A DNA stretch of 39,892 nt from Mariprofundus sp. (GTDB lineage Bacteria; Pseudomonadota; Zetaproteobacteria; Mariprofundales; Mariprofundaceae), in NCBI GenBank assembly GCA_030951045.1, contig JAUZQJ010000081.1, positions 1-39,892 on the forward strand. Reading direction: 5' to 3'. How positions within the stretch are numbered: position 1 is the stretch's first letter; each line of letters opens with the position of its first letter. Positions 1 through 7,566 of this stretch are shown here, one piece after another. The notes under the pieces were generated by a model that saw nothing but the letters and a program-made list of their open reading frames with translations, was not told the origin of the DNA and made no database searches. Position numbers and translations under genes: made by a program.

Positions 1-45
1 GCATGCCCAGTTTCCAAACCTGTAGATCATGATGTGCCCTTTTCA

Positions 46-87
46 TCTCACGCCTCACGCCTCACGTCTCACGTCTTACATCTCACA
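46..87. repeat. Degenerate 7-bp tandem repeat array (6 units)
   Basis: Six consecutive units fit a 7-bp period with no slippage: tctcacg, cctcacg, cctcacg, tctcacg, tcttaca, tctcaca. The array lies just beyond the 3' end of gmd. It is one of four 7-bp-period arrays in the window (others at 324-358, 1249-1297 and 30504-30538), each with a different unit sequence. Confidence 0.8.
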
Positions 88-96
88 CCCTCGCTG

Positions 97-1221
97 TTAC
101 TCTACAGCGACGGACACATCATGTCCGTGCTCTTTGAGTAGTGCGATGCGCCGGGCGGCTTTCAGGTCTTCTGACACCATTTCAGCACACATCTCCTGCA
201 CCGTGATCTCCGGGGTCCATCCGAGTTTTTCTTTGGCCTTGCTCGGATCACCCAACAGGGTCTCCACTTCGGCAGGGCGGAAATAACGCGGATCGACGGC
301 AATAATGCGGTCTCCTACGGAGAGTGACTTGTGACTAGTAACTAGTGACTGGTCGAGAGCGGCGACAATGCCTACTTCATCCAAGCCTTCGCCTTCAAAG
401 CGCAGGGTGATGCCGAGCTCTGCTGCAGACCATGCAATGAACTGACGCACCGAATACTGCACACCGGTGGCGATGACAAAATCTTCCGGCTTATCCTGCT
501 GCAACATCATCCACTGCATGCGCACATAATCTTTGGCATGGCCCCAGTCGCGCAAGGCATCCATATTACCCATATACAGGCACTGCTCTAAGCCTTGAGA
601 AATATTGGCCAAACCACGGGTGATCTTGCGCGTAACAAAGGTTTCACCACGACGCGGTGATTCATGATTGAACAGGATGCCATTACAGGCATACATGCCG
701 TAGGATTCACGGTAGTTCACCACAATCCAATAGGCATACATTTTCGCCACTGCGTAGGGAGAACGTGGATAAAACGGCGTGGTCTCCTTCTGCGGAATCT
801 CCTGCACCTCTCCGAACAGTTCAGAGGTGGAGGCCTGATAGAATTTCACCTTCTTTTCCATACCCAGCAGACGAATCGCCTCAAGCAGACGCAAGGTACC
901 CAGACCATCCACATCGGCGGTATATTCCGGCGATTCGAAACTCACTGCCACATGCGACTGCGCACCGAGATTGTACACCTCATCGGGCTGCACTTCTTGC
1001 AGGATGCGGGTCAGATTCGAAGAATCGGACAGATCACCATAATGCAATACGAAATTTTTACTTTCCACATGCGGATCCTGATAAATATGATCCACACGCT
1101 GGGTATTAAATGATGACGCACGGCGTTTGATACCATGGACTTCATAGCCTTTTTTCAATAAAAACTCAGCCAGATATGAACCATCCTGACCGGTTACGCC
1201 GGTAATTAATGCTTTTTTCAA
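97..1221 (-). CDS. gmd: GDP-mannose 4,6-dehydratase
   Basis: Converts GDP-D-mannose to GDP-4-keto-6-deoxymannose, the branch point to GDP-fucose, GDP-rhamnose and related sugars (cytosolic, NADP-dependent SDR). Visible are the N-terminal cofactor loop TGVTGQDG (residues 7-14), the STSELFGE segment, a YAVAK catalytic YxxxK motif and the conserved [18 protein letters not shown] block. I chose a TTG start at 1221 because AGGAAGG sits 6 bases upstream and the protein then begins LKKALITG at 374 aa, close to the E. coli length of 373. A longer reading from 1284 would translate the 7-bp repeat array and is unlikely. A second 7-bp array (324-358) lies inside the gene and encodes a variable loop. Third gene of the wcaJ-cysC-gmd operon. 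Confidence 0.95.
   Translation of the reverse strand: MKKALITGVTGQDGSYLAEFLLKKGYEVHGIKRRASSFNTQRVDHIYQDPHVESKNFVLHYGDLSDSSNLTRILQEVQPDEVYNLGAQSHVAVSFESPEYTADVDGLGTLRLLEAIRLLGMEKKVKFYQASTSELFGEVQEIPQKETTPFYPRSPYAVAKMYAYWIVVNYRESYGMYACNGILFNHESPRRGETFVTRKITRGLANISQGLEQCLYMGNMDALRDWGHAKDYVRMQWMMLQQDKPEDFVIATGVQYSVRQFIAWSAAELGITLRFEGEGLDEVGIVAALDQSLVTSHKSLSVGDRIIAVDPRYFRPAEVETLLGDPSKAKEKLGWTPEITVQEMCAEMVSEDLKAARRIALLKEHGHDVSVAVE
324..358. repeat. 7-bp tandem repeat array inside gmd
   Basis: Five units in a fixed 7-bp period on the plus strand: gtgactt, gtgacta, gtaacta, gtgactg, gtcgaga. Read on the gmd strand they encode a loop of roughly [13 protein letters not shown] just before the conserved [14 protein letters not shown] segment. 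From memory of E. coli Gmd this loop is about three residues longer here, and its sequence is unrelated. Confidence 0.75.
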
Positions 1222-1248
1222 ACTACACCTTCCTAAAATCTTGTTAGA

Positions 1249-1297
1249 TGGGAGATGGGAGATGGGAGATGTAAAACCCTTCACCCTTCACGTCTAA
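1249..1297. repeat. 7-bp tandem repeat array between cysC and gmd
   Basis: Seven successive 7-mers in one phase: tgggaga three times, tgtaaaa, cccttca twice, cgtctaa. The array is bracketed by the inverted pair gttaga (1243-1248) and tctaac (1293-1298), so the transcript could form a hairpin. It fills most of the 92-bp cysC-gmd gap upstream of the gmd ribosome binding site. Confidence 0.8.
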
Positions 1298-1313
1298 CCA
1301 GTTACTTGAATCT

Positions 1314-1973
1314 TCAGCTACGGCCTTTGGCTGCATGCAGGGCATACTGTTTGGCAGTGGTGATCACACCATGCGCTTCAAGATAAGCCAATACCTGATC
1401 CACACAGGCTTCTACCGGCTGCGACCCGGTCTCCACGATTAACTCCGGAGCCTCCGGCGCTTCATAGGGTGAAGATATTCCTGTGAAATGTTTAATTTCA
1501 CCTGCGCGCGCTTTGGCATACAATCCTTTCACATCCCGCTCTTCACACTGATCAATCGAAGCGTGGCAATAGACCTCAATGAAATCACCTTCATTCACCA
1601 GCGCTCTCACCTTGTCTCTGTCGGCGCGAAACGGCGAAATAAAGGCGGTCATAGCTACCACGCCTGTCTCTATAATCAGCTTTGACATTTCACCAATGCG
1701 GCGGATATTTTCCACACGGTCTACATCTGAAAAGCCCAAATCAGAGCACAAGCCGTGCCGCACATTATCACCATCAAACACAAAGGTTCTAACGCCTGAT
1801 GTATGCAACTGCTCTTCTACCGCATGCGCCAGGGTAGATTTCCCAGCCCCCGATAAACCGGTAAACCAGAGGATTGCACTGCGGTGATCATTCTGAGCTT
1901 CCCGCCGTTTACGGGTAACCGTGGCGTGATGCCAAACCACATTACTGCTTTTTTTTGTTGCATCTGCACTCAT
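1314..1973 (-). CDS. cysC: Adenylylsulfate (APS) kinase
   Basis: Phosphorylates APS to 3'-phosphoadenylylsulfate (PAPS) in the cytosol. The 219-aa protein has the P-loop GLSGAGKS, the [10 protein letters not shown] motif, [10 protein letters not shown], and the substrate segment [14 protein letters not shown], a complete stand-alone CysC. The start is an ATG with a modest purine-rich AGAGGG upstream. No ATP sulfurylase (CysD/CysN) or PAPS reductase is visible nearby. It lies instead between a sugar-phosphate transferase and gmd with small gaps, which suggests PAPS made for sulfating a polysaccharide rather than for cysteine synthesis. That role is inference; no sulfotransferase is seen in the window. 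Confidence 0.95.
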   Translation of the reverse strand: MSADATKKSSNVVWHHATVTRKRREAQNDHRSAILWFTGLSGAGKSTLAHAVEEQLHTSGVRTFVFDGDNVRHGLCSDLGFSDVDRVENIRRIGEMSKLIIETGVVAMTAFISPFRADRDKVRALVNEGDFIEVYCHASIDQCEERDVKGLYAKARAGEIKHFTGISSPYEAPEAPELIVETGSQPVEACVDQVLAYLEAHGVITTAKQYALHAAKGRS

Positions 1974-2022
1974 CTCATAGCCCTCTTCACCAGTTTACGA
2001 ACATTAACATGTTCAACGGTCA

Positions 2023-3471
2023 TTAATAAACATCCTTCGATATCAGGGTGACCGCGGTCTTGATCATAATGCTCACATCCAGCCAGATCGACCAGTTGTT
2101 CATATAGGTAAGATCATACTCCACCCGCCGCTCCATCTTTTCCAGCCTATCGGTTTCCCCACGGCAACCATTCACCTGTGCCAGCCCTGTCATACCCGGC
2201 AGAATGCGATGGCGGGACATATATGCGCTCACCTTACCGGCATAAAACTCGTTATGTGCGAGAGCATGCGGTCGCGGGCCAACCAGTGACATATCCCCCC
2301 TAAGCACATTGAACAGCTGCGGCAACTCGTCAATACTGGTTCTGCGTATGAATGCACCGACCCGGGTAACGCGGTTATCCCCTTGCCTGGCCTGGGTCAC
2401 CCGGCCGCCATGTTCTTCATGCAGATTCATACTGCGAAATTTCAGCACCTGAATGATTTCACCATCCAGGCCATGCCGCGCCTGTCGAAACAATACCGGC
2501 CCGGGAGAACTCATTTTCACCGCAATGGCGGTAGCGATCATGAGCGGGGAGAGCATGATCAGGGCCAGTACCGCCACCACTTTATCCAACAACCATTTAC
2601 TTAAACGCGCGCCCTCCACAATCGGACTTTCGGAGAGATAATAGAGCGGCACACCGGCCACCTCTTTAACGCTGGGGCTGACCATATGCAGGCCAAAGAT
2701 GTCGGGAGCCCAGATGATATCGACATTAAGATCCATCAACTGCAACTGCATATCCCGAATCTGGTGACTATTGCTCATCGGCAAGGCAAAATAGACGCGT
2801 CGAATCGCGTGTTTTTTCACGATCGCATACAAATCGCTCACATCACCGAGTCTGGGTAAACCCTCCACAAACCATTCGTCATCAATGTGGGCATCATCAA
2901 GCACCCCGACGATTTTATGGACTGTCCACGGATTACTATTGATATGCTTGGCAAGATGCGCACCCAATCTGGAGTTTCCGACCAACAGCGATGCGATGGT
3001 TTGCTTCTGATTTTTCATCCATAACTGGATCAAGTGATTGGTACTAATATGCACTGCAACCTGAGCAAAAGCAGCACCTATAAACCAGCTTAAAATAATC
3101 TGACGCGAAAACGCTTCAGAATCCTTGGTGATAAAGGCCCATACAACAAGAATCGCCACGACTCGGGACCAGGCCCAGAGTATGTTCAATGAGCGGTTAA
3201 CATGACCGGAAAATCGGCGATAAACACCAGCACTGGAGTAAATCAACAACATCAGCAACGGAGCTATGCTGGCCGGATAATAGTAGAGTTGTGCATCCGT
3301 AATGCCTTTCAACCAGACCAAGAGAAACAGCACGCCTTCCACCACAGCGATATCAAGGAGTAGCTGCAATTTCAGAGAAACAGGCTTAGTGGCACGCAGC
3401 ATGCGATGAGAACGGCCAGCACCGGAACGTCCTGTTATATTAGCATTGAAGTTTCGCACTACCCCACCCAA
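2023..3471 (-). CDS. Undecaprenyl-phosphate hexose-1-phosphate transferase (WcaJ type)
   Basis: Polyisoprenyl-phosphate hexose-1-phosphate transferase that would start an exopolysaccharide repeat unit on undecaprenyl phosphate at the inner membrane. The N-terminal third has about four hydrophobic segments. The middle is a nucleotide-binding-like domain ([16 protein letters not shown]). The C-terminal catalytic domain has the membrane re-entrant helix, [39 protein letters not shown] and [12 protein letters not shown]. Length (482 aa) fits the WcaJ/ExoQ-like family. The start is uncertain: TTG at 3471, GTG four codons later, or ATG at codon 24; none has a clear ribosome binding site. First gene of the operon, 49 bp ahead of cysC. 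Sugar specificity cannot be read from sequence. Confidence 0.92.
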   Translation of the reverse strand: MGGVVRNFNANITGRSGAGRSHRMLRATKPVSLKLQLLLDIAVVEGVLFLLVWLKGITDAQLYYYPASIAPLLMLLIYSSAGVYRRFSGHVNRSLNILWAWSRVVAILVVWAFITKDSEAFSRQIILSWFIGAAFAQVAVHISTNHLIQLWMKNQKQTIASLLVGNSRLGAHLAKHINSNPWTVHKIVGVLDDAHIDDEWFVEGLPRLGDVSDLYAIVKKHAIRRVYFALPMSNSHQIRDMQLQLMDLNVDIIWAPDIFGLHMVSPSVKEVAGVPLYYLSESPIVEGARLSKWLLDKVVAVLALIMLSPLMIATAIAVKMSSPGPVLFRQARHGLDGEIIQVLKFRSMNLHEEHGGRVTQARQGDNRVTRVGAFIRRTSIDELPQLFNVLRGDMSLVGPRPHALAHNEFYAGKVSAYMSRHRILPGMTGLAQVNGCRGETDRLEKMERRVEYDLTYMNNWSIWLDVSIMIKTAVTLISKDVY

Positions 3472-3489
3472 AATCGAAATATCAGTCGC

Positions 3490-3519
3490 ATTATAGCAGA
3501 CCTTTGGAAAAAAACTGAA
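3490..3519 (-). promoter_or_regulatory. Candidate sigma70 promoter for the wcaJ-cysC-gmd operon
   Basis: Reading leftward, a perfect TATAAT (3495-3490) is preceded by TTCAGT (3519-3514) with an 18-bp spacer. Transcription would start near 3483, a few bases before the possible TTG start at 3471. The -10 box is strong and the -35 is weak, as expected for an activator-dependent promoter. Confidence 0.5.
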
Positions 3520-3545
3520 ATATATGATAAAAGTTTGAGCAACGC

Positions 3546-3561
3546 TGTGATATCTATCACG
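3546..3561. promoter_or_regulatory. CRP-like palindrome between wcaJ and fxsA
   Basis: TGTGA-N6-TCACG, a 9/10 match to the CRP/Vfr-type half-site pair TGTGA-N6-TCACA. Its centre (3553.5) lies about 70 bp upstream of the predicted wcaJ transcription start, a spacing used by class I CRP activation. It could also serve the divergent fxsA. No CRP-family gene is in the window. Confidence 0.45.
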
Positions 3562-3633
3562 TAACGGTGGCAGCCGTAGTCAAAGGCATTCACCGGCCTT
3601 GAATGTAGAGCCAAACATCCCTATACATGGCCT

Positions 3634-4074
3634 ATGTTAAGAATCTTATTTCTACTATTTATATCCATCCCGCTGCTTGAATTGTGGTTGCTGATTGAAG
3701 TTGGTAGCGGCATCGGTGGTCTTTCGACCATTGCACTATGCCTGCTCACCGCCGCCCTCGGTGGTTTCCTGATTCGTTGGCAGGGCATGAGCACGCTCAT
3801 CGATGCGCAAAAACGCATGGCACATGGTGAAGCGCCCATTGAACACGGCCTGCATGGTTTAATGATCGCCTTTTCAGGCCTGCTCCTGTTCACACCGGGC
3901 TTCATCACCGACAGCATGGGCTTTCTATTACTATTCCCACCCTTTCGCCGCCTTGTGATCGGCATGTTACCATTTCAAAAGATCAATCAGGCTCAGGCGG
4001 GGAACAGATCCGGAGCAGGCCCCTCTGATATCATAGATGCCGAAGTCATCACCCACGACAAGCATATTTCATAA
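3634..4074 (+). CDS. fxsA: FxsA family membrane protein
   Basis: Small inner-membrane protein of 146 aa. The family is named for E. coli FxsA, whose overproduction relieves F-plasmid exclusion of phage T7; its normal role is unknown. Visible features are an N-terminal hydrophobic helix beginning MLRILFLLFISIPLLEL, a second one around residues 24-46 with the GxGG..T and GG..IRWQG pattern, and a third around 69-88 containing LLFTPGFITDSMG, a typical FxsA signature, followed by a charged cytoplasmic tail. No clear ribosome binding site precedes the ATG. It is monocistronic and divergent from the wcaJ operon. Confidence 0.9.
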   Translation: MLRILFLLFISIPLLELWLLIEVGSGIGGLSTIALCLLTAALGGFLIRWQGMSTLIDAQKRMAHGEAPIEHGLHGLMIAFSGLLLFTPGFITDSMGFLLLFPPFRRLVIGMLPFQKINQAQAGNRSGAGPSDIIDAEVITHDKHIS

Positions 4075-4097
4075 TATGTAGATAAAAACCGAAAAAA

Positions 4098-4257
4098 GCA
4101 TTCACCGCTGAGGACGCAAAGTTTCGCAAAGTAAGTCAAAGATATTTCACTGGAATGATTCACTCTGGAAACGGGCGGCGGCATGGAATAAAGAGGTCCA
4201 ATACTTTATGCTGTTGGCTTTTCCTTTGCGTTCTCTGCGTACTCTGCGATAAATGCT
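4098..4257. repeat. Intergenic inverted-repeat element (CGCAGAG/ACGCAAAG type)
   Basis: The left arm (4098-4121, agcattcaccgctgaggacg plus caaag) pairs imperfectly with the reverse complement of the right arm (4224-4257, which contains ctttgcgttctctgcgt). The arms are purine-rich on one strand and built from short degenerate units. The element fills most of the 270-bp gap between fxsA and parD, and no gene is seen within it. Confidence 0.6.
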
Positions 4258-4344
4258 TCCCCCATGGGTGCGTTATAAACACAGTTGATTAAACGCTACG
4301 AAAGTCTAAAGTACCAATATCAGGTATTGATGAGGTGCGACATA

Positions 4345-4584
4345 ATGGCTAAGAATACAAGTGTAACCTTGAATGATCACTTTGATGCCTTCGTTTCTGA
4401 AAGTGTTGAGAATGGACGATATGATTCTGTCAGTGAAGTGATACGGGCAGGATTACGATTGCTTGAATCCAATGAAACCAAATTAGAATCACTTCGAAGC
4501 ATGCTTGCGGAGGGCGAGGCCAGTGGCTTGGCGGACTATTCGTATGAAAAAGTGATTCAACAACTCGATAGCGAAATGCATTAA
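4345..4584 (+). CDS. parD: ParD-type antitoxin
   Basis: A 79-aa antitoxin of the ParD/CC2985 ribbon-helix-helix family that would bind its own promoter and neutralise ParE. The N-terminal half (MAKNTSVTLNDHFDAFVSES) is the ribbon-helix-helix, followed by GRYDSVSEVIRAGLRLLE, the family hallmark, then a variable toxin-binding tail. The start is the ATG at 4345 with GAGGTG 6 bases upstream; an earlier in-frame ATG at 4285 lacks a ribosome site. The stop overlaps the next start (taATG). Its partner toxin is truncated, so this is now an orphan or decaying antitoxin. Confidence 0.9.
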   Translation: MAKNTSVTLNDHFDAFVSESVENGRYDSVSEVIRAGLRLLESNETKLESLRSMLAEGEASGLADYSYEKVIQQLDSEMH

Positions 4585-4736
4585 TGGCAACGTACGGTCT
4601 TTCCAACAAAGCTAAACAGGACCTGCTTTCCATTGGTCGATATACATTGAAACACTGGGGTGTACGGCAAAGAAACTTCTACATTCAACAATTGGATGCC
4701 TGTTTTGCACAGATGAATTATCATAGAGCGGGCTAA
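4584..4736 (+). pseudogene. parE: Truncated ParE toxin (N-terminal half only)
   Basis: Coupled to parD by a one-base overlap. It encodes 50 aa, MATYGLSNKAKQDLLSIGRY then TLKHWGVRQ, which match the start of ParE toxins (usually about 95-105 aa). Similarity stops after LDACFAQM and the frame closes at TAA 4734-4736. None of the three forward frames downstream restores the missing strand and C-terminal segments, so this looks like a deletion or insertion breakpoint near 4716 rather than a simple frameshift. It is probably non-functional as a toxin. Confidence 0.75.
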
Positions 4737-4822
4737 TAATTCAAGGTTCTCTGTTTCCATGGCTGCAGGAAGAGCTTGGACCTCTAACCGAGAAACTAAT
4801 GCGATTAACCTATCCGCGCTAG
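4727..4822 (+). mobile_element. Possible remnant of a transposase N-terminus
   Basis: The open stretch just after the broken ParE reads ...GSLFPWLQEELGPLTEKL then MRLTYPR and a stop. The FPWLxEELGPLTEK string resembles, from memory, the start of some IS5-superfamily transposases. No inverted repeats or further transposase sequence are visible. If real, it would be a scar of the insertion that cut parE. Weak evidence. Confidence 0.25.
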
Positions 4823-4831
4823 CGACGTTGC

Positions 4832-4859
4832 TTGACCTGCATCATTGCGCCCGTACATT
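4832..4859 (+). promoter_or_regulatory. Candidate promoter for the YccA-like gene
   Basis: TTGACC (4832-4837) and TACATT (4854-4859) are separated by 16 bp, about 45 bp upstream of the YccA-like start codon. The -35 is good and the -10 mediocre. Confidence 0.35.
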
Positions 4860-4903
4860 TCAGCATAGATTTTTTTACACATGTAACATTGGAGGCAACA
4901 CCT

Positions 4904-5566
4904 ATGAACGTAGCAACAATGACAACCAGCCAGGTAGCTGATGATCGCATCGGTTTCCTGGGTAAAACATACGGCATGCTTGCCCTCTGTATCGCTGCCG
5001 GCAGCATCGGCGCATACATGTCGATGGGCTTCGCTTTCCCGCAGGAACATCCCTTCATGATGTTATTTGTCATGATCGGCGGCATCTTTCTGGTACAGGG
5101 CGTTCGCCACATACCGGGCATCAACTTCATCGCCCTACTGGCTTTTGGCGCTATCACCGGCATGGCAATCTCTCCACTGATAGGCATGGTGGCTGCAAAA
5201 TCCGGTACGCTGGTTACACAAGCATTTATGACCACTGCCGTAGCATTTGTTTCACTGACCGCTTACACCTTCATCTCTCGTCGTGACTTCTCTTTCCTGA
5301 AGGGCTTCGTCTGGACCGGACTGATTGCCATGATCGTATTGGGTCTGTCCAACTACTTCTTCTTTGAATCACCACTGTTATCACTAAGCCTGTCCGGTAT
5401 TGGTGTATTGCTGTTTTCAGCGTTCATCCTGTATGACACATCGAACATTCTGCGCGATTACCCGAATGACGAGTATATTTCCGCAGCACTTACCCTCTAC
5501 CTGGACGTATTTCTGCTTTTTCAGCACGTGCTTGCTATGTTCGGCATGCTCGGCGGCGATGACTAA
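4904..5566 (+). CDS. Bax inhibitor-1 / YccA family membrane protein
   Basis: Seven-helix inner-membrane protein of the BI-1/YccA family (Pfam UPF0005). E. coli YccA binds and modulates the FtsH protease; other members behave as pH-sensitive calcium leak channels. The 220-aa length matches YccA (219). Helices run from about residue 23 to the end, and the conserved segments GMAISPLIG, TAYTF and ILYDTSNILRDYPNDEYISAALTLYLDVF are present. The ATG at 4904 has a strong GGAGG 8 bases upstream, so a longer reading from 4832 is rejected. Stand-alone transcription unit with the 5710-5733 terminator downstream. Confidence 0.92.
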   Translation: MNVATMTTSQVADDRIGFLGKTYGMLALCIAAGSIGAYMSMGFAFPQEHPFMMLFVMIGGIFLVQGVRHIPGINFIALLAFGAITGMAISPLIGMVAAKSGTLVTQAFMTTAVAFVSLTAYTFISRRDFSFLKGFVWTGLIAMIVLGLSNYFFFESPLLSLSLSGIGVLLFSAFILYDTSNILRDYPNDEYISAALTLYLDVFLLFQHVLAMFGMLGGDD

Positions 5567-5603
5567 CGTCCACACCTTTAACGAGTAGATAAAACCAAAA
5601 GCG

Positions 5604-5675
5604 AGCCACGAATGAACACGAATAGTTCAAAAGCCAATTGGATTTATAGTTTTTTATCAGTGTAAGTTCGTGGCT
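5604..5675. repeat. Intergenic inverted repeat (AGCCACGAA type)
   Basis: The left arm agccacgaatgaacacgaat (5604-5623) pairs with the reverse complement of the right arm around 5659-5675 (cagtgtaagttcgtggct). Agccacgaa is perfectly inverted and the inner part is imperfect. It lies between the YccA-like gene and its terminator, and resembles in design the elements at 4098, 34990 and 39516. Confidence 0.55.
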
Positions 5676-5709
5676 GATGTTTTCCTGATCACATCCTAAA
5701 ACAGAGATC

Positions 5710-5740
5710 ATGCAGCCCTTTACCGGGCTGCATTTTTGTT
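5710..5740 (+). terminator. Rho-independent terminator
   Basis: A perfect 9-bp stem ATGCAGCCC / GGGCTGCAT around the loop tttacc, followed by tttttgtt. It ends the YccA-like transcript and separates it from the LPS block. Confidence 0.85.
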
Positions 5741-5808
5741 GAGGCTCTGTGTGCATGGCGCTAGCCTCTGTTTTTTAACAACTTAGCAACACAACACTGG
5801 AGACAGAT

Positions 5809-5979
5809 ATGCTTGATAAAGCGCTGATGGAAATCCTGGCCTGCCCTAAATGCAAGGGCGATGTACACTACAATGAGCAAAAAAATAGTCTCGTTTGTGA
5901 CAGCTGTCAGCTCGAATATCCGATTCGCGATGATATCCCGGTCATGCTTATTGATGAAGCCAAGAGTCTGAACGCGTAA
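5809..5979 (+). CDS. Trm112/YcaR family zinc-ribbon protein
   Basis: Small 56-aa protein of the Trm112-like/YcaR family. Members usually lie beside lipid A genes (between lpxK and kdsB in E. coli), and the eukaryotic homolog activates methyltransferases. It carries two CxxC pairs (C12-P-K-C15 and C30-D-S-C33), forming a full zinc-knuckle, then the typical YPIRDDIPVML ending. The ATG has GGAG 6 bases upstream. It is followed after 16 bp by the lipid A acyltransferase, and a SAM methyltransferase lies two genes on. A partnership with that methyltransferase is possible but unproven. Confidence 0.9.
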   Translation: MLDKALMEILACPKCKGDVHYNEQKNSLVCDSCQLEYPIRDDIPVMLIDEAKSLNA

Positions 5980-5995
5980 CAGCCCCTCTGCCAAC

Positions 5996-6868
5996 ATGGC
6001 ATTCATGGTTAAAATCCTGTTCTATCTGATTCGCTGTCTGCCGGTTCGACTGGCCGGTGCCATAGGGGCGGGTTTGGGGCGCGTGGCCTATCTCATCGAT
6101 GGCCGCCATCGCCAGATCGCCATGCGCAATCTGCATCGCGTCTATCCGCAAAAAAGCATGGCATGGAAACAGCGCATCAGTCGCGAGTCCTTTGCCGAAC
6201 TTGGCCGCACCACCTTTGAAATGCCGCATGTATTCCTGCGTTCCAAACAGTTTTTAACATCGCGCATCGCATTCGTCGGTCTGGAAGAGATCAATAACGC
6301 TGCTGCAGATGGCCACGGCACTATTTTTACGGCATGTCATCTCAGCAATTGGGAGATAGGCGCCCTATCGATATCTCTGGTGAATGCTCCCGGCGATCAG
6401 ATGTATCGGGCTGTGCGTCAACAGCCGCTCGATGCCTTTCTTAAGCAGTGCAGAGAACGCTTTGGCAACCGCCTGCATGAACGCCGTGAAAATATGCGCT
6501 GGATTCCTAAAACACTGAAACAAGGGAATAGCGTCTCTATCATGGTGGATCAACACCTTTCCAATGGTGTCCCGGTGCCTTTTATGGGCCATCTTGCCCG
6601 CTCCACCACCTTGCCTGCAACCTATGCCAGACGTAATCATTCAGCCCTGTTTGCTGGCATCGTGCATCGCATTGGTCATCAATTTCGTTTCCGCATTGAA
6701 TTTAAACGCATAACATTGCCCCCACAGCATGCGGATAGCGAGCAGGATGCTCTCGCTGGTACGGAAGCGCTGCACGAAGCCTATGCGCAGGCCATTGATC
6801 AACGACCTGAATTATGGTTATGGATTCATCGGCGCTGGTTATACCTTGATGAACAGGAGCAAGCATGA
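5996..6868 (+). CDS. Lipid A biosynthesis (lauroyl/myristoyl) acyltransferase
   Basis: LpxL/LpxM (HtrB/MsbB) family enzyme that adds a secondary acyl chain to lipid A precursors at the inner membrane. The 290-aa protein has an N-terminal hydrophobic anchor (residues 4-33), the catalytic H-x4-E motif HLSNWE (H115, E120), the VDQHLSNGVPVPFMGHLA segment with the DQ..G..VPFxG family pattern, and a terminal WLWIHRRWL motif. Family lengths are about 290-310 aa. A second in-frame ATG at 6005 is an equally possible start, as neither has a good ribosome site. It overlaps the next gene by ATGA. Acyl chain length cannot be told. Confidence 0.92.
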   Translation: MAFMVKILFYLIRCLPVRLAGAIGAGLGRVAYLIDGRHRQIAMRNLHRVYPQKSMAWKQRISRESFAELGRTTFEMPHVFLRSKQFLTSRIAFVGLEEINNAAADGHGTIFTACHLSNWEIGALSISLVNAPGDQMYRAVRQQPLDAFLKQCRERFGNRLHERRENMRWIPKTLKQGNSVSIMVDQHLSNGVPVPFMGHLARSTTLPATYARRNHSALFAGIVHRIGHQFRFRIEFKRITLPPQHADSEQDALAGTEALHEAYAQAIDQRPELWLWIHRRWLYLDEQEQA

Positions 6869-7566
6869 GCAAACATAAGCCCGTTTCCCGCTTGCGCTGG
6901 CAAGCCTCACTCAAACTCATTTCAGATCGCTGGAGTCAAAAAAGTCTTAGTGCTGAGAGAGAGCGCCTTGAAAACACCACCCTTTCCACCATCCGGCACT
7001 ATGCCGAACAATACACTGAAGATGCCTCCGTCCTTGAAATCGGCGGCGGCCCATGCTGCATTTCACGCCTGTTGAATCTCAAACACAAAACCTATATTGA
7101 TCCGTTAATCGATGATTTCAGGCGCATGTTTCCCGGTGAATTGCCTGAAGATGCTGAATATTTAGCAACAGTGGCTGAACGTATTTCCAAGCCGGCCAAT
7201 AGTTATGATCTCATTCTCTGCCTGAATATGCTTTCGCATTCGCTCAACCCGGAATTGATCATGCATGAAATCGAGCGTCTGCTAAAAGCCAATGGCACCC
7301 TTATTTTATCTATCCGCACACACTGCCCCATTGAATCGCGTCTGCATTACTGGGCCATGCAATTTTGTCCATTTTTGTGTAAAAAAACGCGCCCGTATTA
7401 CTACTCACTGACGGGCATTCAGCGCACATTACAACGACACTTCAATATTATTGAAGAAAAAAGACTGAACATCAGACCGTTTTCAAACCCGTATATTAAT
7501 CGCGAATGGCATCTGTTTGTCTGCACCCACAAAACCAGTCATCCACACACATCCGGTAGCGCATGA
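6865..7566 (+). CDS. Class I SAM-dependent methyltransferase
   Basis: A 233-aa protein with a methyltransferase fold: motif I VLEIGGGPCCISRLL, an acidic residue after strand 2 (YIDPLIDDF), the SYDLILCLNMLSHSLNPELIMHEIERLLKANGTLILSI block typical of methyltransf_11-type enzymes, and an N-terminal basic region. It is embedded by ATGA overlaps between the lipid A acyltransferase and waaF, so a sugar or lipid of the outer membrane is a likely substrate, but nothing in the sequence fixes it. It could also act with the Trm112-like protein upstream. Confidence 0.8.
   Translation: MSKHKPVSRLRWQASLKLISDRWSQKSLSAERERLENTTLSTIRHYAEQYTEDASVLEIGGGPCCISRLLNLKHKTYIDPLIDDFRRMFPGELPEDAEYLATVAERISKPANSYDLILCLNMLSHSLNPELIMHEIERLLKANGTLILSIRTHCPIESRLHYWAMQFCPFLCKKTRPYYYSLTGIQRTLQRHFNIIEEKRLNIRPFSNPYINREWHLFVCTHKTSHPHTSGSA

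Noticed and set aside
46-87. Repeat array as CRISPR or coding repeat
   Set aside because: The units are 7 bp with no spacers, and the open frame across it (29-286) is antisense to gmd and has no recognisable protein.
664-1113. Open frames of 149 and 114 aa on the plus strand
   Set aside because: They lie wholly opposite the well-supported gmd gene and show no motifs or ribosome sites.
1222-1284. Longer N-terminus for Gmd from 1284
   Set aside because: The added 21 residues are encoded by the 7-bp repeats and poor context, while TTG 1221 has a strong ribosome site and gives the family length.
4759-4941. 60-aa open frame overlapping the YccA-like start
   Set aside because: It runs out of frame across the strong ribosome site and start of the YccA-like gene and shows no similarity to known proteins.
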